NCBI GenBank assembly: GCA_964607445.1
Contig: CAZSKN010000008.1
Coordinates: forward strand, 22,166 to 86,165
Length of the DNA: 64,000 nucleotides
Source of the DNA: CALCKU01 sp964607445
GTDB taxonomy: Bacteria > Pseudomonadota > Alphaproteobacteria > Caulobacterales > Maricaulaceae
Direction: 5' to 3'
A program made the position numbers and the translations under genes. Each line of letters starts with the position of its first letter. Position 1 is the first letter of the stretch. Shown here piece by piece: positions 26,224 to 36,100 of the stretch. The notes under the pieces are model-generated. The model did no database searches. It saw only the letters and a list, made by a program, of their open reading frames with translations, and was not told the DNA's origin.

Positions 26224-26622
26224 TCATTTTAGACTAGCTTCAATTATGGCAAATGCGACAGCATAAGGATAGTCATCACTTAAACTTATTTGAATATTCC
26301 CTTTATATCCGTCTGGGATATGCGTGTGAAACCTGTCCAAGGCCCCATTATATAGCACAATTCTGGGACGTCCGCTGGGATCATTACGTACCTCCACATC
26401 CCGCCATGACAATGATCCTGTATCGGATTTAGCCAATGCTTTGGCAACGGCTTCTTTAGCGGCAAAACGCTTGGCGTAATATGCGGCCTTACCTGAACGC
26501 CCTTCGCAATATAACCGTTCATGCTCTGTGAAAGTTCTGTCCAGAAACCGGTTTCCGAACTTTTCAAGCGTTCCCTCTATTCGGGTAATATTACAAATAT
26601 CTGTGCCAATGCCGATAATCAT
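26224..26622 (-). CDS. acpS: Holo-[acyl-carrier-protein] synthase
   Basis: Transfers 4'-phosphopantetheine from CoA to apo-ACP, activating fatty-acid synthesis. 132 residues with the family motifs: GIGTDICNITRIEGTLEKFGNRF at the N-terminus (Asp8 magnesium ligand) and the catalytic KRFAAKEAVAKAL segment with its Glu. It overlaps the end of pdxJ by 4 bases and precedes lepB, the standard alphaproteobacterial order. Confidence 0.95.
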   Translation of the reverse strand: MIIGIGTDICNITRIEGTLEKFGNRFLDRTFTEHERLYCEGRSGKAAYYAKRFAAKEAVAKALAKSDTGSLSWRDVEVRNDPSGRPRIVLYNGALDRFHTHIPDGYKGNIQISLSDDYPYAVAFAIIEASLK

Positions 26623-27374
26623 GTCCGTGCCAAGTCCATCAGACGCCGCATTTCAAATATCGCTTCGTCTAATCCCATAAAAAGAGCTTCTCCGATTAAA
26701 AAGTGACCGATATTAAGTTCTCGACCCTCACGGATCGCGGCAATTTCGTGCACATTATCAAAGGTCAATCCATGACCGAAATGTACTTCCAAACCTAATT
26801 CGGTTGCGTGTTTCGCGCCCTTTTTAAACGCGGCCAATAGGGTCTCGACTTTATCGAGATGACCTTGGTCGAGCGCATGTGCATAGGCGCCTGTATGAAA
26901 TTCCACGACAGACGCTCCACTTCGCGCAGCTGCATCTATTTGCTTCGAAACGGCTTCAATAAAGAGAGATACGCGTGCGCCCATATCCGTCAACTCTCTC
27001 ACCATAGGGGCTATGCGGTTGTGTTGAGCTGCAACATCTAACCCGCCTTCTGTTGTGCGTTCTTCGCGCCGTTCTGGTACTAAGCATACGGCATGCGGTT
27101 TTAGGGCTTTCGCTATAACGAGCATTTCATCTACAGCGGCCATTTCCATGTTTAACGGAATATTTTCACTCCTGCACAGGATTTGCAGACGCGCCATATC
27201 GTCGTCACGAATATGACGACGGTCTTCGCGAAGATGCGCCGTAATCCCGTCAGCCCCCGCCTGAATAGCGGCCCATGCCCCCGCTACCGGATCGGGATGC
27301 TCGCCGCCCCGCGCATTTCGCAATGTCGCAAAGTGATCAATATTGACCCCTAACCTCAGACGTTCATCACTCAT
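26619..27374 (-). CDS. pdxJ: Pyridoxine 5'-phosphate synthase
   Basis: Last step of the DXP-dependent vitamin B6 pathway: condenses 1-deoxyxylulose-5-phosphate with aminoacetone-phosphate intermediate to pyridoxine 5'-phosphate. 251 residues with the TIM-barrel motifs LGVNIDHFATLRNARGG, EDRRHIRDDDM, a VEFHTGAYA segment and the phosphate-binding LNIGHFLIGEALF. It shares 4-base overlaps with both pyrE (upstream) and acpS (downstream). Vitamin B6 would serve several PLP enzymes of the window (glyA, hemA). Confidence 0.96.
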   Translation of the reverse strand: MSDERLRLGVNIDHFATLRNARGGEHPDPVAGAWAAIQAGADGITAHLREDRRHIRDDDMARLQILCRSENIPLNMEMAAVDEMLVIAKALKPHAVCLVPERREERTTEGGLDVAAQHNRIAPMVRELTDMGARVSLFIEAVSKQIDAAARSGASVVEFHTGAYAHALDQGHLDKVETLLAAFKKGAKHATELGLEVHFGHGLTFDNVHEIAAIREGRELNIGHFLIGEALFMGLDEAIFEMRRLMDLART

Positions 27375-27955
27375 GAAAGTCCACGACTGCCGGGCTTGAT
27401 CGCTGGAATATTTGCAAGTTCAGGCGGCAAGGCATCCTTTGAATACGTCGGAAATTTCCGCGCGGCCAAGCTGATTAAAGGAACACCAATATCGGCTTCA
27501 CCTCCCGAACGATCAAAAATACAGGCACCGCCGATCACTTTGGCACCTGTGTTTTCAATACTTTTGATACATTCGCGCGATGATAGACCCGTCGTAACAA
27601 TATCTTCGACCATAAGGACGTTTTGACCCTTTGACAGGGTAAACCCGCGTCGCAATGTAAACTCGCCGTCTTCACGTTCGGTGAAAATTGAGTCCAGTCC
27701 CAGATGCCGCGCCGTCTCATAACCGGGAATAATGCCTCCCATTGCCGGAGCCACAATAATATCAACTTCGGTATCCAACACTGATTTCACCTTTTCGGCC
27801 AAAGCTTTACATAAAAGCTCCGTTGTATGCGGGTTTTTAAAAATAAATGCTTTTTGTAAAAACACCGGGCTACGCAAACCAGATGATAAAATGAAGTGTC
27901 CTTCCAGTAAGGCACCTGCACTGCGGAAAATTTCCAGAACGTGATCTGTATTCAT
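27371..27955 (-). CDS. pyrE: Orotate phosphoribosyltransferase
   Basis: Forms orotidine 5'-monophosphate from orotate and PRPP in pyrimidine synthesis. 194 residues with the PRPP-binding motif NVLMVEDIVTTGLSS (catalytic Asp and Thr) and the earlier FILSSGLRSPVFLQKAF and ADKVKSVL-like region. It overlaps pdxJ by 4 bases and lies 31 bp after rsh on the same strand. Confidence 0.95.
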   Translation of the reverse strand: MNTDHVLEIFRSAGALLEGHFILSSGLRSPVFLQKAFIFKNPHTTELLCKALAEKVKSVLDTEVDIIVAPAMGGIIPGYETARHLGLDSIFTEREDGEFTLRRGFTLSKGQNVLMVEDIVTTGLSSRECIKSIENTGAKVIGGACIFDRSGGEADIGVPLISLAARKFPTYSKDALPPELANIPAIKPGSRGLS

Positions 27956-27986
27956 AAAGGGTCCTGATAAACTACGGGGTTAATGT

Positions 27987-30206
27987 TTAAGTAACGGCAT
28001 GCGCCCGGTGCGCGGACACGACATAAATACTGGCGCGCATAGCGGCAATAATTTGTAGTAAATGCCGATTATCTACGACCTCGATATCAAAAATCATATC
28101 AAAAAACGCAGAGGTTCGCCGAATGGTCTTAATATTATTTACATTGCCATTGGCTTCCCCAATCACTTTCGTAATATCAGCCAAAGCCCCGGGCACATGC
28201 TCTACAGTCACAGTGACACGCCCGATAGAGGTCGTTTGAGCCGCCGCGCGCCTCCACCCCAAATCCAACCATTTATCCTGATGGGTTTCAAGAGCCTCTA
28301 AAACATCGCAATCAATTGTGTGGATGGCGACGCCGCGTCCCTGCCCTTGTTGATAGCCAACAATACGGTCTCCGGGAATAGGAGAACAACATTCCGACAG
28401 GTGCAAACTCACCCCTGCTGTCAAACCATCGCCTTTAACGTATAACTTCGCGGTACGGTCTTCAATAAGATCGCGATTAATATCAAAACTTACCGCCTGT
28501 GAGGTATCGCGCGCCGGGAATACGGCTGCCATATAGTCCGTAATCGACATATCGCCCCGTCCCAAGACCTCATAAAGCATATCGATATTTTCTAGGTTCA
28601 ATCGTTTTAGCGCATCCTCCATCGAACTTTCGCTGAAATCGCGCCCTTCACGCGCAAAGGCATGGTCGGCAATCATGGCCCCGATCCGACGAAATTCAGA
28701 AACTTCACTGTCCCGGGTCAATCGGCGCAATGCGGATTTTGCTTTTCCAGTGATGACGATATTTTCCCATCCCGCTTGGGGTTCGGGCTGCCCTCCGCGT
28801 ATAATCTTTACAACATCGCCATTTTTCAATTGCGTGCGCAATGGACGCTCACGTCCATTTACAAGCGCCCCAATACACGTGTCTCCTACCTTGGTATGAA
28901 CCGCATAGGCAAAATCAATCGGCGTGGCCCCCCTCGGTAAAGAAATAAGATCCCCTTTTGGCGTAAAGGTGAAGACCTGATCCGCGAACATTTCAAGCTT
29001 GGCATTTTCCAAGAATTCGTCAGCATCCCCCGTATGCTCCATCATTTCCACAAGCGGTCGAATACGCCGTAGCGGATCACCACCACTTTCTTTGGCCCGT
29101 TCGGGATCATAGGCATAAGACTCGTTTTTATATGCCCAATGTGCCGCCACACCCCGTTCTGCAACGTCCTCCATACGTTCCGTCCGGATTTGCAATTCTA
29201 TCCGTTTGTTATCCGGCCCTAAAATAGTTGTATGCAATGATTGGTACCCATTGGGTTTGGGTACCGAGATAAAATCTCTAAACCGTGCGGGAACACACCG
29301 GTAAGCCTTATGCAAAACCCCTAATAGGCGGTAGCAATCTTCTGGGTGCTCAACAATGGCGCGAAATGCATAAATATCGGCAATATCATCAAAGGAAATA
29401 CCCTGTCTTTGCAACTTTTTCCAAATCGCGTAAGCACGCTTCTCTCGTCCATATATACGGACTTGCAAGTCTTCAGTGTCCATTAAATCGCGCAAAGCAA
29501 TCGACATTTCCGATATCGCGATACGTTGTTCATCGCGCCAATTTGTCAGACGTTTTGTAATACTCTCAAACCCGGCGGGATCGATATATTGAAAAGATAA
29601 ATCTTCTAATTCCGAACAAATTTGATCCACACCTACACGCCGTGCAAGCGGCGCATAAATGTCCAGTGTTTCGCGCGCAATCCGTTCTCTAGACCTCTGT
29701 TTAGGGTGATGATGCAATGTTCGCATATTATGAAGCCGGTCACATAATTTTACGAGTAATACGCGAACGTCTTTACTCATCGCCAAGACAAATTTTTGAA
29801 AATTCTCTGCCTGTTGACGTTCCCGCGTGGGATTGGGAATGGATAATTCCACCTGACCGAGTTTGGTTACACCTTCCACAAGCTCGGCAATTTCGGGCGA
29901 AAATGTTTCTGCCAATTCCGCATATTCTGTATCCGTATCCTCCAGAACATCATGAAGTAAGGCTGTGCATATACTCGCAACATCAAGATGAAGCGAAGCT
30001 AATATACCCGCGACTTCGATGGGATGGGCATAATAAGGATCTCCAGAATGACGCTTTTGATCGCCATGGGCTTTCATTGAAAATACATAAGCCCGATTGA
30101 GCAGAGCCTCGTCAACCGAAGGGTCATAGGCGCGTACCCGTTCGACAAGTTCAAATTGTCGAAGAAAGGTTTGGCCTGATGGCCGGATATTAACGGGCTT
30201 GTTCAC
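27987..30206 (-). CDS. rsh: Bifunctional (p)ppGpp synthetase/hydrolase (RelA/SpoT homologue)
   Basis: Stringent-response enzyme of 739 residues. It has an HD hydrolase domain (about 40-180: SGDPYYAHPIEVAGIL and LLHDVLEDT intact), a synthetase domain (about 235-350) with RIYGREKRAYAIWKKLQ and VPKPNGYQSLHTTI, a TGS domain (about 395-455) with TPKGDLISLPRGATPIDFAYAVHT, and a C-terminal ACT domain (about 665-739). Both catalytic domains look complete, so it should make and degrade the alarmone, as the single Rsh of most alphaproteobacteria does. It lies between rpoZ and pyrE, matching the Caulobacter-like order. Confidence 0.95.
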   Translation of the reverse strand: MNKPVNIRPSGQTFLRQFELVERVRAYDPSVDEALLNRAYVFSMKAHGDQKRHSGDPYYAHPIEVAGILASLHLDVASICTALLHDVLEDTDTEYAELAETFSPEIAELVEGVTKLGQVELSIPNPTRERQQAENFQKFVLAMSKDVRVLLVKLCDRLHNMRTLHHHPKQRSRERIARETLDIYAPLARRVGVDQICSELEDLSFQYIDPAGFESITKRLTNWRDEQRIAISEMSIALRDLMDTEDLQVRIYGREKRAYAIWKKLQRQGISFDDIADIYAFRAIVEHPEDCYRLLGVLHKAYRCVPARFRDFISVPKPNGYQSLHTTILGPDNKRIELQIRTERMEDVAERGVAAHWAYKNESYAYDPERAKESGGDPLRRIRPLVEMMEHTGDADEFLENAKLEMFADQVFTFTPKGDLISLPRGATPIDFAYAVHTKVGDTCIGALVNGRERPLRTQLKNGDVVKIIRGGQPEPQAGWENIVITGKAKSALRRLTRDSEVSEFRRIGAMIADHAFAREGRDFSESSMEDALKRLNLENIDMLYEVLGRGDMSITDYMAAVFPARDTSQAVSFDINRDLIEDRTAKLYVKGDGLTAGVSLHLSECCSPIPGDRIVGYQQGQGRGVAIHTIDCDVLEALETHQDKWLDLGWRRAAAQTTSIGRVTVTVEHVPGALADITKVIGEANGNVNNIKTIRRTSAFFDMIFDIEVVDNRHLLQIIAAMRASIYVVSAHRAHAVT

Positions 30207-30268
30207 ATTTTTCCTATAAGCCTGTTCGGACCGCGTCGCAAAAGAAAAAGCGTGTGTCGCAGTATCAA

Positions 30269-30296
30269 TAAAAAAGCCGCCTCATGTGAAGCGGCT
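30269..30296 (-). terminator. Rho-independent terminator after rpoZ
   Basis: On the minus strand AGCCGC pairs with GCGGCT around a 10-base loop that can pair further, directly followed by six T (30274-30269). It separates rpoZ from rsh, although some read-through is expected in this conserved cluster. Confidence 0.8.
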
Positions 30297-30319
30297 AAAT
30301 CACGGTCATTTAAATAACA

Positions 30320-30694
30320 TTAAAAGCGATTATCTGGCCCGTTATCACGGTCTCTTTGCAAAGCAAGCATAAGATCAGCTTCTGACATTTCTTTCGCACC
30401 CGAGGCTTCACCATGCTCAAGTGCAAGAATAGGCGCTTGCTCTTCTTCGTCAGGAATATCATCGTCAATGATAACCCGCTGCAAGCCCGTTACGAGACTT
30501 TCCCGAAGATCGGTTAAATCCAGAGTTTCTTCTGCCAATTCACGCAATGACACAACCGGAGTTTTATCATTATCGCGTTCAATAGTCAGAGCCGCCCCCG
30601 CAGATATATTACGAGAACGATGAGAGGCGAGTAAAACCAGATCAAACCGGTTCGGTATCTTATCTACACAATCTTCAACAGTAACACGGGCCAT
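30320..30694 (-). CDS. rpoZ: DNA-directed RNA polymerase omega subunit
   Basis: Small RNA polymerase subunit that stabilises beta-prime and contributes to ppGpp binding. 124 residues: the N-terminal ARVTVEDCVDKIPNRFDLVLLASHRSRNI is the diagnostic omega motif, with a longer acidic C-terminal tail as in other alphaproteobacteria. The ATG at 30694 has AGGAG upstream; a further in-frame start at 30715 precedes it without one. Next to rsh, whose product signals through polymerase. Confidence 0.95.
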   Translation of the reverse strand: MARVTVEDCVDKIPNRFDLVLLASHRSRNISAGAALTIERDNDKTPVVSLRELAEETLDLTDLRESLVTGLQRVIIDDDIPDEEEQAPILALEHGEASGAKEMSEADLMLALQRDRDNGPDNRF

Positions 30695-30834
30695 AAAGTC
30701 TCCTAGACACGGCAAACATGAAAAGCGGGCCTAGGCTCGCAGGATTCGGGGCTTATAAGCAGGTTTATACAGTCATGCAAGCCTGATTAGACATCAAACC
30801 GATACAAACTGAGCTTTCTTGCAAAGCTTTCTTG

Positions 30835-31770
30835 TTAGGCTTTCTTGGCTTTGGGTAGCTTTATACTTTGCCAGCCTTGAGACCCCAGCGTCTCTTGTAA
30901 TTTGATATAATTATGCAAATCGCGTGCGCGACGGCCCGGATCGGGATGGGTAGATAAAAGTTCAGGTTGGCGTCGTGAACTTCCCGCGGCCATTTTTTCC
31001 CATAATTTTACACTTTGATACGGATCATATCCAGCCTTGTGCATATATTTTGCGCCCAAAAGATCAGATTGACTTTCGTGACGCCGGGAGAATGGCAATA
31101 AAACACCCAATTGGACGCCCATACCCAAAGCGCCATTAATCAAGCGTGTATTTCGATTGGCTTGACGCAGGCATTGATTGCGTTGCGCGTTCTGATATTT
31201 CGCGCACCCCCGCGTGGCCTGTCGCCCTGCCAATATAGTCCCGCCCACAACAGCAAGTTGTCCGGCCATTTGTTGACTGACACGTTCCGCAGCATGACGT
31301 CCTGTCACATGACCAACTTCATGGCCCATGATTCCGGCAATTTGGTCATCATTATCGGCAAAATCCATCATTCCCTTGTAAAACCCAACCCGGTTTCCGG
31401 GTAGAACAAAAGCATTTCGTGTGTCTTGATCGAAAACAGCATAATCCCATTGCTCATTGGCTTTGTTCGCACCGCGCGCAATTCGCCCGCCAATATTGCG
31501 TAAGCGACGCGTGTAACGCGGATCATTTGACGTCGGGGTTTTTGATTTCACATCCGCCCAACTCGACGCGGCCATCTGGCTTAACTGTCCATCCCCGACT
31601 AACAAGAGTTGTCGAGCACCTGTTTCGGGGTTCGTCGCACATCCTGATAGAACCGGCGCCGTTGCGCTTAGAACACCTCCGGCAGCCAAGCCTTTAATAA
31701 GTCTTCGACGTGCCAACATGCTCTTGTCTTCTTTTGTCTGCGTGACATTATAATCATGATTAAAACACAT
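30835..31770 (-). CDS. Secreted M48-family zinc metalloprotease, putative Tat lipoprotein
   Basis: 311 residues. The signal contains LARRRLIKG, a twin-arginine-like motif, and a lipobox LSGC (Cys44), so it should be a periplasmic lipoprotein. The protease domain has HEVGH (150-154) and the downstream SRRHESQSDLLG third-ligand region, as in LoiP/BepA-type envelope proteases that survey outer-membrane protein assembly. The ATG at 31770 is chosen because GAGGAG lies 8 bases upstream; an internal ATG at 31719 has a weaker site. Monocistronic; the 358 bp upstream hold no evident gene. Confidence 0.9.
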   Translation of the reverse strand: MCFNHDYNVTQTKEDKSMLARRRLIKGLAAGGVLSATAPVLSGCATNPETGARQLLLVGDGQLSQMAASSWADVKSKTPTSNDPRYTRRLRNIGGRIARGANKANEQWDYAVFDQDTRNAFVLPGNRVGFYKGMMDFADNDDQIAGIMGHEVGHVTGRHAAERVSQQMAGQLAVVGGTILAGRQATRGCAKYQNAQRNQCLRQANRNTRLINGALGMGVQLGVLLPFSRRHESQSDLLGAKYMHKAGYDPYQSVKLWEKMAAGSSRRQPELLSTHPDPGRRARDLHNYIKLQETLGSQGWQSIKLPKAKKA

Positions 31771-32128
31771 AGCTTTCTCCTCATTTCATTATAATTTAAC
31801 CCTATGTGACCACAGGCTAACAAAATAACTATAGCAATTTTTTTACAAAATACAGCATTGTCTACATTTTCCATACAGTTAGAAATTTTGGATCCTTATT
31901 ATTTTAGAAATAGCTGTGATGAAATCGCGTCTAAAAATGCCGGAATCAGTCCATATCAGTCCAAAATTCCCAGTGATGCCACCTGGATGGCACCCGAGAG
32001 TATATTCTTGCGCCAGCTCTCTCACAATAAATTAAACGCGCATGAAATTTTCATATTTTAAGCTATTTATAGCAAATAAACTCTTATTTATCTCCTTATA
32101 GTTAAAAACATACCACATCGAGACTCAT
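31771..32128. other. 358-bp intergenic region between M48 gene and phhA
   Basis: This divergent spacer should hold promoters for both flanking genes. It contains a short direct repeat (two atcagtcc at about 31945-31965), but no convincing operator or RNA gene. The only open frame (31858-32061) has no ribosome site and no recognisable protein. Confidence 0.5.
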
Positions 32129-32995
32129 ATGAAGATTTTTGACCCTGTCATAAACGAACAAGTCCCGCGCCCCGATTTCACTATCGATCAAAAATGGGAA
32201 AGATATACCCGCTCAGAACATGCTGTATGGTCAGAGCTATACGCGCGCCAGATATCAGTACTGGAGGGTCGGGCCGCAGCTGAATTTTATACGGGTTTAA
32301 AAAGCCTTGATTTAAATGTCGGCGGAATTCCAAATCTAGAAACTCTCAATGCAACGCTATACGAACTTACCGGATGGACGGTTGTGATGGTACCACATCT
32401 TGTTCCCGATGCCATTTTCTTCGAACACCTTGCCAATCGACGGTTTCCCGCCGGACGTTTTATTCGTGACCGAAACCATATGGACTATCTGGAGGAGCCA
32501 GATATTTTTCATGATATATTCGGCCATGTTCCGCTTCTAACCCAAAAGGTTTTTGCCGATTATATGCAAGCCTATGGGCAAGGCGGCATGCGGGCTCTGG
32601 AACATAATCGTCTCGATAATCTTGCCCGCCTTTATTGGTACACGGTTGAATTTGGCCTGATGCAATCGCCAGACGGATTAAAAATCTACGGCGCCGGTAT
32701 TTTATCCTCGAAGTCAGAATGCCTCTTTGCCCTAGAATCACCCTCTCCCAATCGATTGCATTTTGACCTTGAACGGGTCATGCTGACAAAATACCGCATA
32801 GATGACTTTCAACAATCTTACTTTGTTATCAATGACTTCAACGAATTATTTGAAAGTACACAACAGGATTTCGGCGATTTTTACGCACGGGTTTCCCAAA
32901 ACACGCCCGTGAATTCTGTGTTTAATATTCTACCATCAGATAAAATTTATACACATGGTACACAAGCCTATGCTCTCCAACCGCCTAACCGGTAA
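32129..32995 (+). CDS. phhA: Phenylalanine 4-monooxygenase
   Basis: Tetrahydrobiopterin-dependent non-haem iron enzyme that hydroxylates phenylalanine to tyrosine. 288 residues, typical of the bacterial form without the regulatory ACT domain. The iron ligands are visible: PDIFHDIFGHVP supplies H128 and H133, and YWYTVEFGLM supplies E174. No pterin-4a-carbinolamine dehydratase gene is adjacent, so cofactor recycling must be encoded elsewhere. Monocistronic. Confidence 0.96.
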   Translation: MKIFDPVINEQVPRPDFTIDQKWERYTRSEHAVWSELYARQISVLEGRAAAEFYTGLKSLDLNVGGIPNLETLNATLYELTGWTVVMVPHLVPDAIFFEHLANRRFPAGRFIRDRNHMDYLEEPDIFHDIFGHVPLLTQKVFADYMQAYGQGGMRALEHNRLDNLARLYWYTVEFGLMQSPDGLKIYGAGILSSKSECLFALESPSPNRLHFDLERVMLTKYRIDDFQQSYFVINDFNELFESTQQDFGDFYARVSQNTPVNSVFNILPSDKIYTHGTQAYALQPPNR

Positions 32996-33140
32996 ATGTC
33001 AGATTGCAGACCAGGATCAACCAGACCTCACAAAAGTTTTACTTAATCAGCCAACATAGCCCCAGATAATCGTTCCGGTTTAGTATATATTCACATTGGT
33101 TATGCTCTGAATAGGGGCTGGGCAGTTTGAGGAATTAGGC

Positions 33141-36100
33141 ATGAAAAAGTTATTCATTGGCATATTTTTAATTGGCGCCTTACTCATAGCCGCCATTATA
33201 GCGCTCCCAAGGTTAATTTCATCGGATGCCTATAAAGACAAAATTCAAACCCAGCTCAGTAAAGAGCTAGGTCGTGACATTGTTATAAAGGGCGATGTCA
33301 GCGTATCCGTTTTTCCCGTACTCAAAGCACAAACGGGCCGCATTACAATTGCGAATGCGGCAGGATTTCAAGCCGAACATCTTGCTCAGATGGACGGTCT
33401 AGATGCCCGGGTCAAACTCCTCCCCCTCTTATCCCGTAAAATAGAGATATCGAAATTTTCACTTCTCAACCCGGTTATCGAGCTTGAAAAAAAGGCCGAT
33501 GGCACGGCGAATTGGACATTTAGCGCCTCTGAAAACCAGATAACAGATACGTCCACAGAGAAGCGTCCATTTAAACGCGATGGTCGTTATCAAGAGCTTG
33601 ATCCCCAAATTGGAAAATTTTCAATCGAGAATGCATCTATTCGTTACCGCGATGCTGCCACGCGCACCTCACACACGCTCTCAAATGCCAATCTCGGTTT
33701 CACCCTACCTAGCCTCGCCGCACCTGTGACCCTTAAAGGTGACCTTATATTTGATGGCACACCGATTGATCTCAACATTTTATTGAAAAGTCCACGGAGC
33801 TTTCTAGACGGTCAACTGACGCCCGTTGAAATATACGCCAAGACCGATTTTGCGAAAATTGACGCCAAAGGTGAATTTTTAGCCAGTCCGGAACTCGCCT
33901 TTAATGTAAAACTTGACGGTAATATCGATGACGTTGCACGGGTAAAAGCTTTGCTTCCAAATGATGTGCCCAATCGCGACTATCTCGATCTGGCCAAAAC
34001 TGTAAAAATTGCCGGAAACTATAGCTATGATGGCACTTTATTTACAGCAAATAACGCTGAATTTAGCCTCTTGGGTACGGATTTAGATGCACATTATACT
34101 GGCGATATTACCTTGGCAGATACTCCTGTTTTGAATGGCACGTTGAAATCCAACATCCGTAATGTCCCCAAAATAGCCAAATTGCTTGACCAAAACATCG
34201 ATGGTATAGAACAGATCAAAACCTTGAATCTATCTGCAGATATGAAAGCGCAAGGTAAAGGGTTTTCTGCGAGCAATATCAAAGCGGATGTAACCGGCAC
34301 AGGTATACTTGCCAGTTTTAAGGGGCAAGGCAGCTTCGCAGACTCTCTTTCATTAAATGGGCCTTTTACCGCAAATATTGATGGGCTGCCGCGCCTGCTC
34401 TCCGCCTTAAAACAGGATATCCCGCAAGCTGCGGCCATTGAAAAACTCGATATTTCAGGCACGCTCTCATTACGTGATAAAGATATTGCCATAGACATAT
34501 CCAATTTAAAGACGACCAGCGAAACCCTGCAAGCTAGATATGTCGGCAAAGTTTCCAAGACGGGAGATATTATCGCCGCAGCCGGAAATTTTGAAGCCGA
34601 TATTGCGTCCATGTCACGTCTGAATCAGCTTGCTGATCTCAAGATCACACAGGCGGACGCTATAGGGTCAATTGCCTCTAAGGGTCTTATTCATTATGAT
34701 GGAAACAAAACATCATTTACAGATCTGAAAGTTGATATTCTCGACGGCGCCTTAAATGGAAACTTCCAAGGGTCGGGTGCTTATGACAAAGCCATATCCC
34801 TTAACGGTGCCTTCTCGGTAGATGTGCCCTCAACCCAAGCCCTCGCGACTGCGGCCAAGATAGACACCCCCTATGCCCGCTCAATTGGTAAACTGTCATC
34901 TTCTGGCACCTTAGCGTTAAACGGGGACAGGTTTTCCCTCACAGGCTTAAATGCAGATTTAAAAGACGGCCAGCTCAACGGGTCTTTTTCTGGCGAAGTA
35001 ACCAAGACTAATGACATTTCGGTGACAGGCACTCTGGAAGCTGATATCCCCTCTCTTCGGGCCTTAGCCAAAAATACAGGTACAGAGCTTCCCGCCAGCA
35101 CGCCAGCCGGCGCGATATATGAGCGCTTTAAAATTGCCGGACGCGTTTCAGGCACGCCTCAAAACATCGTCTTTGAAGACGCCACACTTGCTTTTGACGA
35201 GATAACCGGAACTGGACAATTTTCTGTCAAAACCCTGAGCAACACGCCATTTGTAAATGGACGATTAGCCTTGAACGGTCTTGACCTTCGCCCTTATATG
35301 GCAAGCTATGCAGCGCAAAACCCTACAGGAGACATTCAACCGTGGAGCCAGACCCCGCTTAACGTCTCAATGCTGAAAGTCTTGGATGGGGACTTTAAAG
35401 TCTCCACCCCCAATATTGTCACAGATCGTTTATCCCTAGAAAAATCTGATATCACAGCTAAATTATCTGGTGGGAAACTTACAGCTAATTTCCCGAACAT
35501 ATCCCTTTATGGCGGAATTGGAAATATGCGCGCAACGGTTAATGCGGCAAGCTCCGTGCCTGAAATTGATATGACATTCGACTTGGCCCAACTGCAATCG
35601 AATAGTTTTTTGAAGGCTGTAGCCGGATTTGCTCAAATCACGGGCACGGCCGGCACACAATTGAAGATTACAGGCCGCGGCTTATCACAAGCCGATATCA
35701 TGCGTTCCTTGAGAGGCGGTGGTGATTTCAAAGTGCTAAACGGTAAAATTTCAGGTGTCGATGTAAGTCAATTCGTAAGTGGCATAGATCAGGCGCTCAC
35801 CTCACGGTCATTACCTGCCGGATTAGGCCCTACTTACCAAACTGCATTTAGAGATCTGATAGCCGCTATCACTATTGAGAACGGTATTGCGAAAATACAG
35901 AACTTTAATCTGAACGGCCCTGGCGTGTCGGCAACGGGGGGAGGTCAAATGAATCTCGGTGCGCAATCCGTGGATTTCAGTCTCCGTCCACGTCTAACCG
36001 GTGACAAGGCAAAAGGCTTAGCGGGGTTCGGCATCCCTATCAGATTGCAAGGCACTTTCGGATCTATCAAAGCTGGCCTCGATACAGATATGTTAGGCCA

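Noticed and set aside
30725..30740. Inverted repeat after the secreted M48 gene
   Set aside because: Two-base loop and a mismatch in the stem make a terminator unconvincing.
31858..32061. 67-residue open frame in the 31771-32128 spacer
   Set aside because: No ribosome site, no domain and AT-rich composition; most likely chance.
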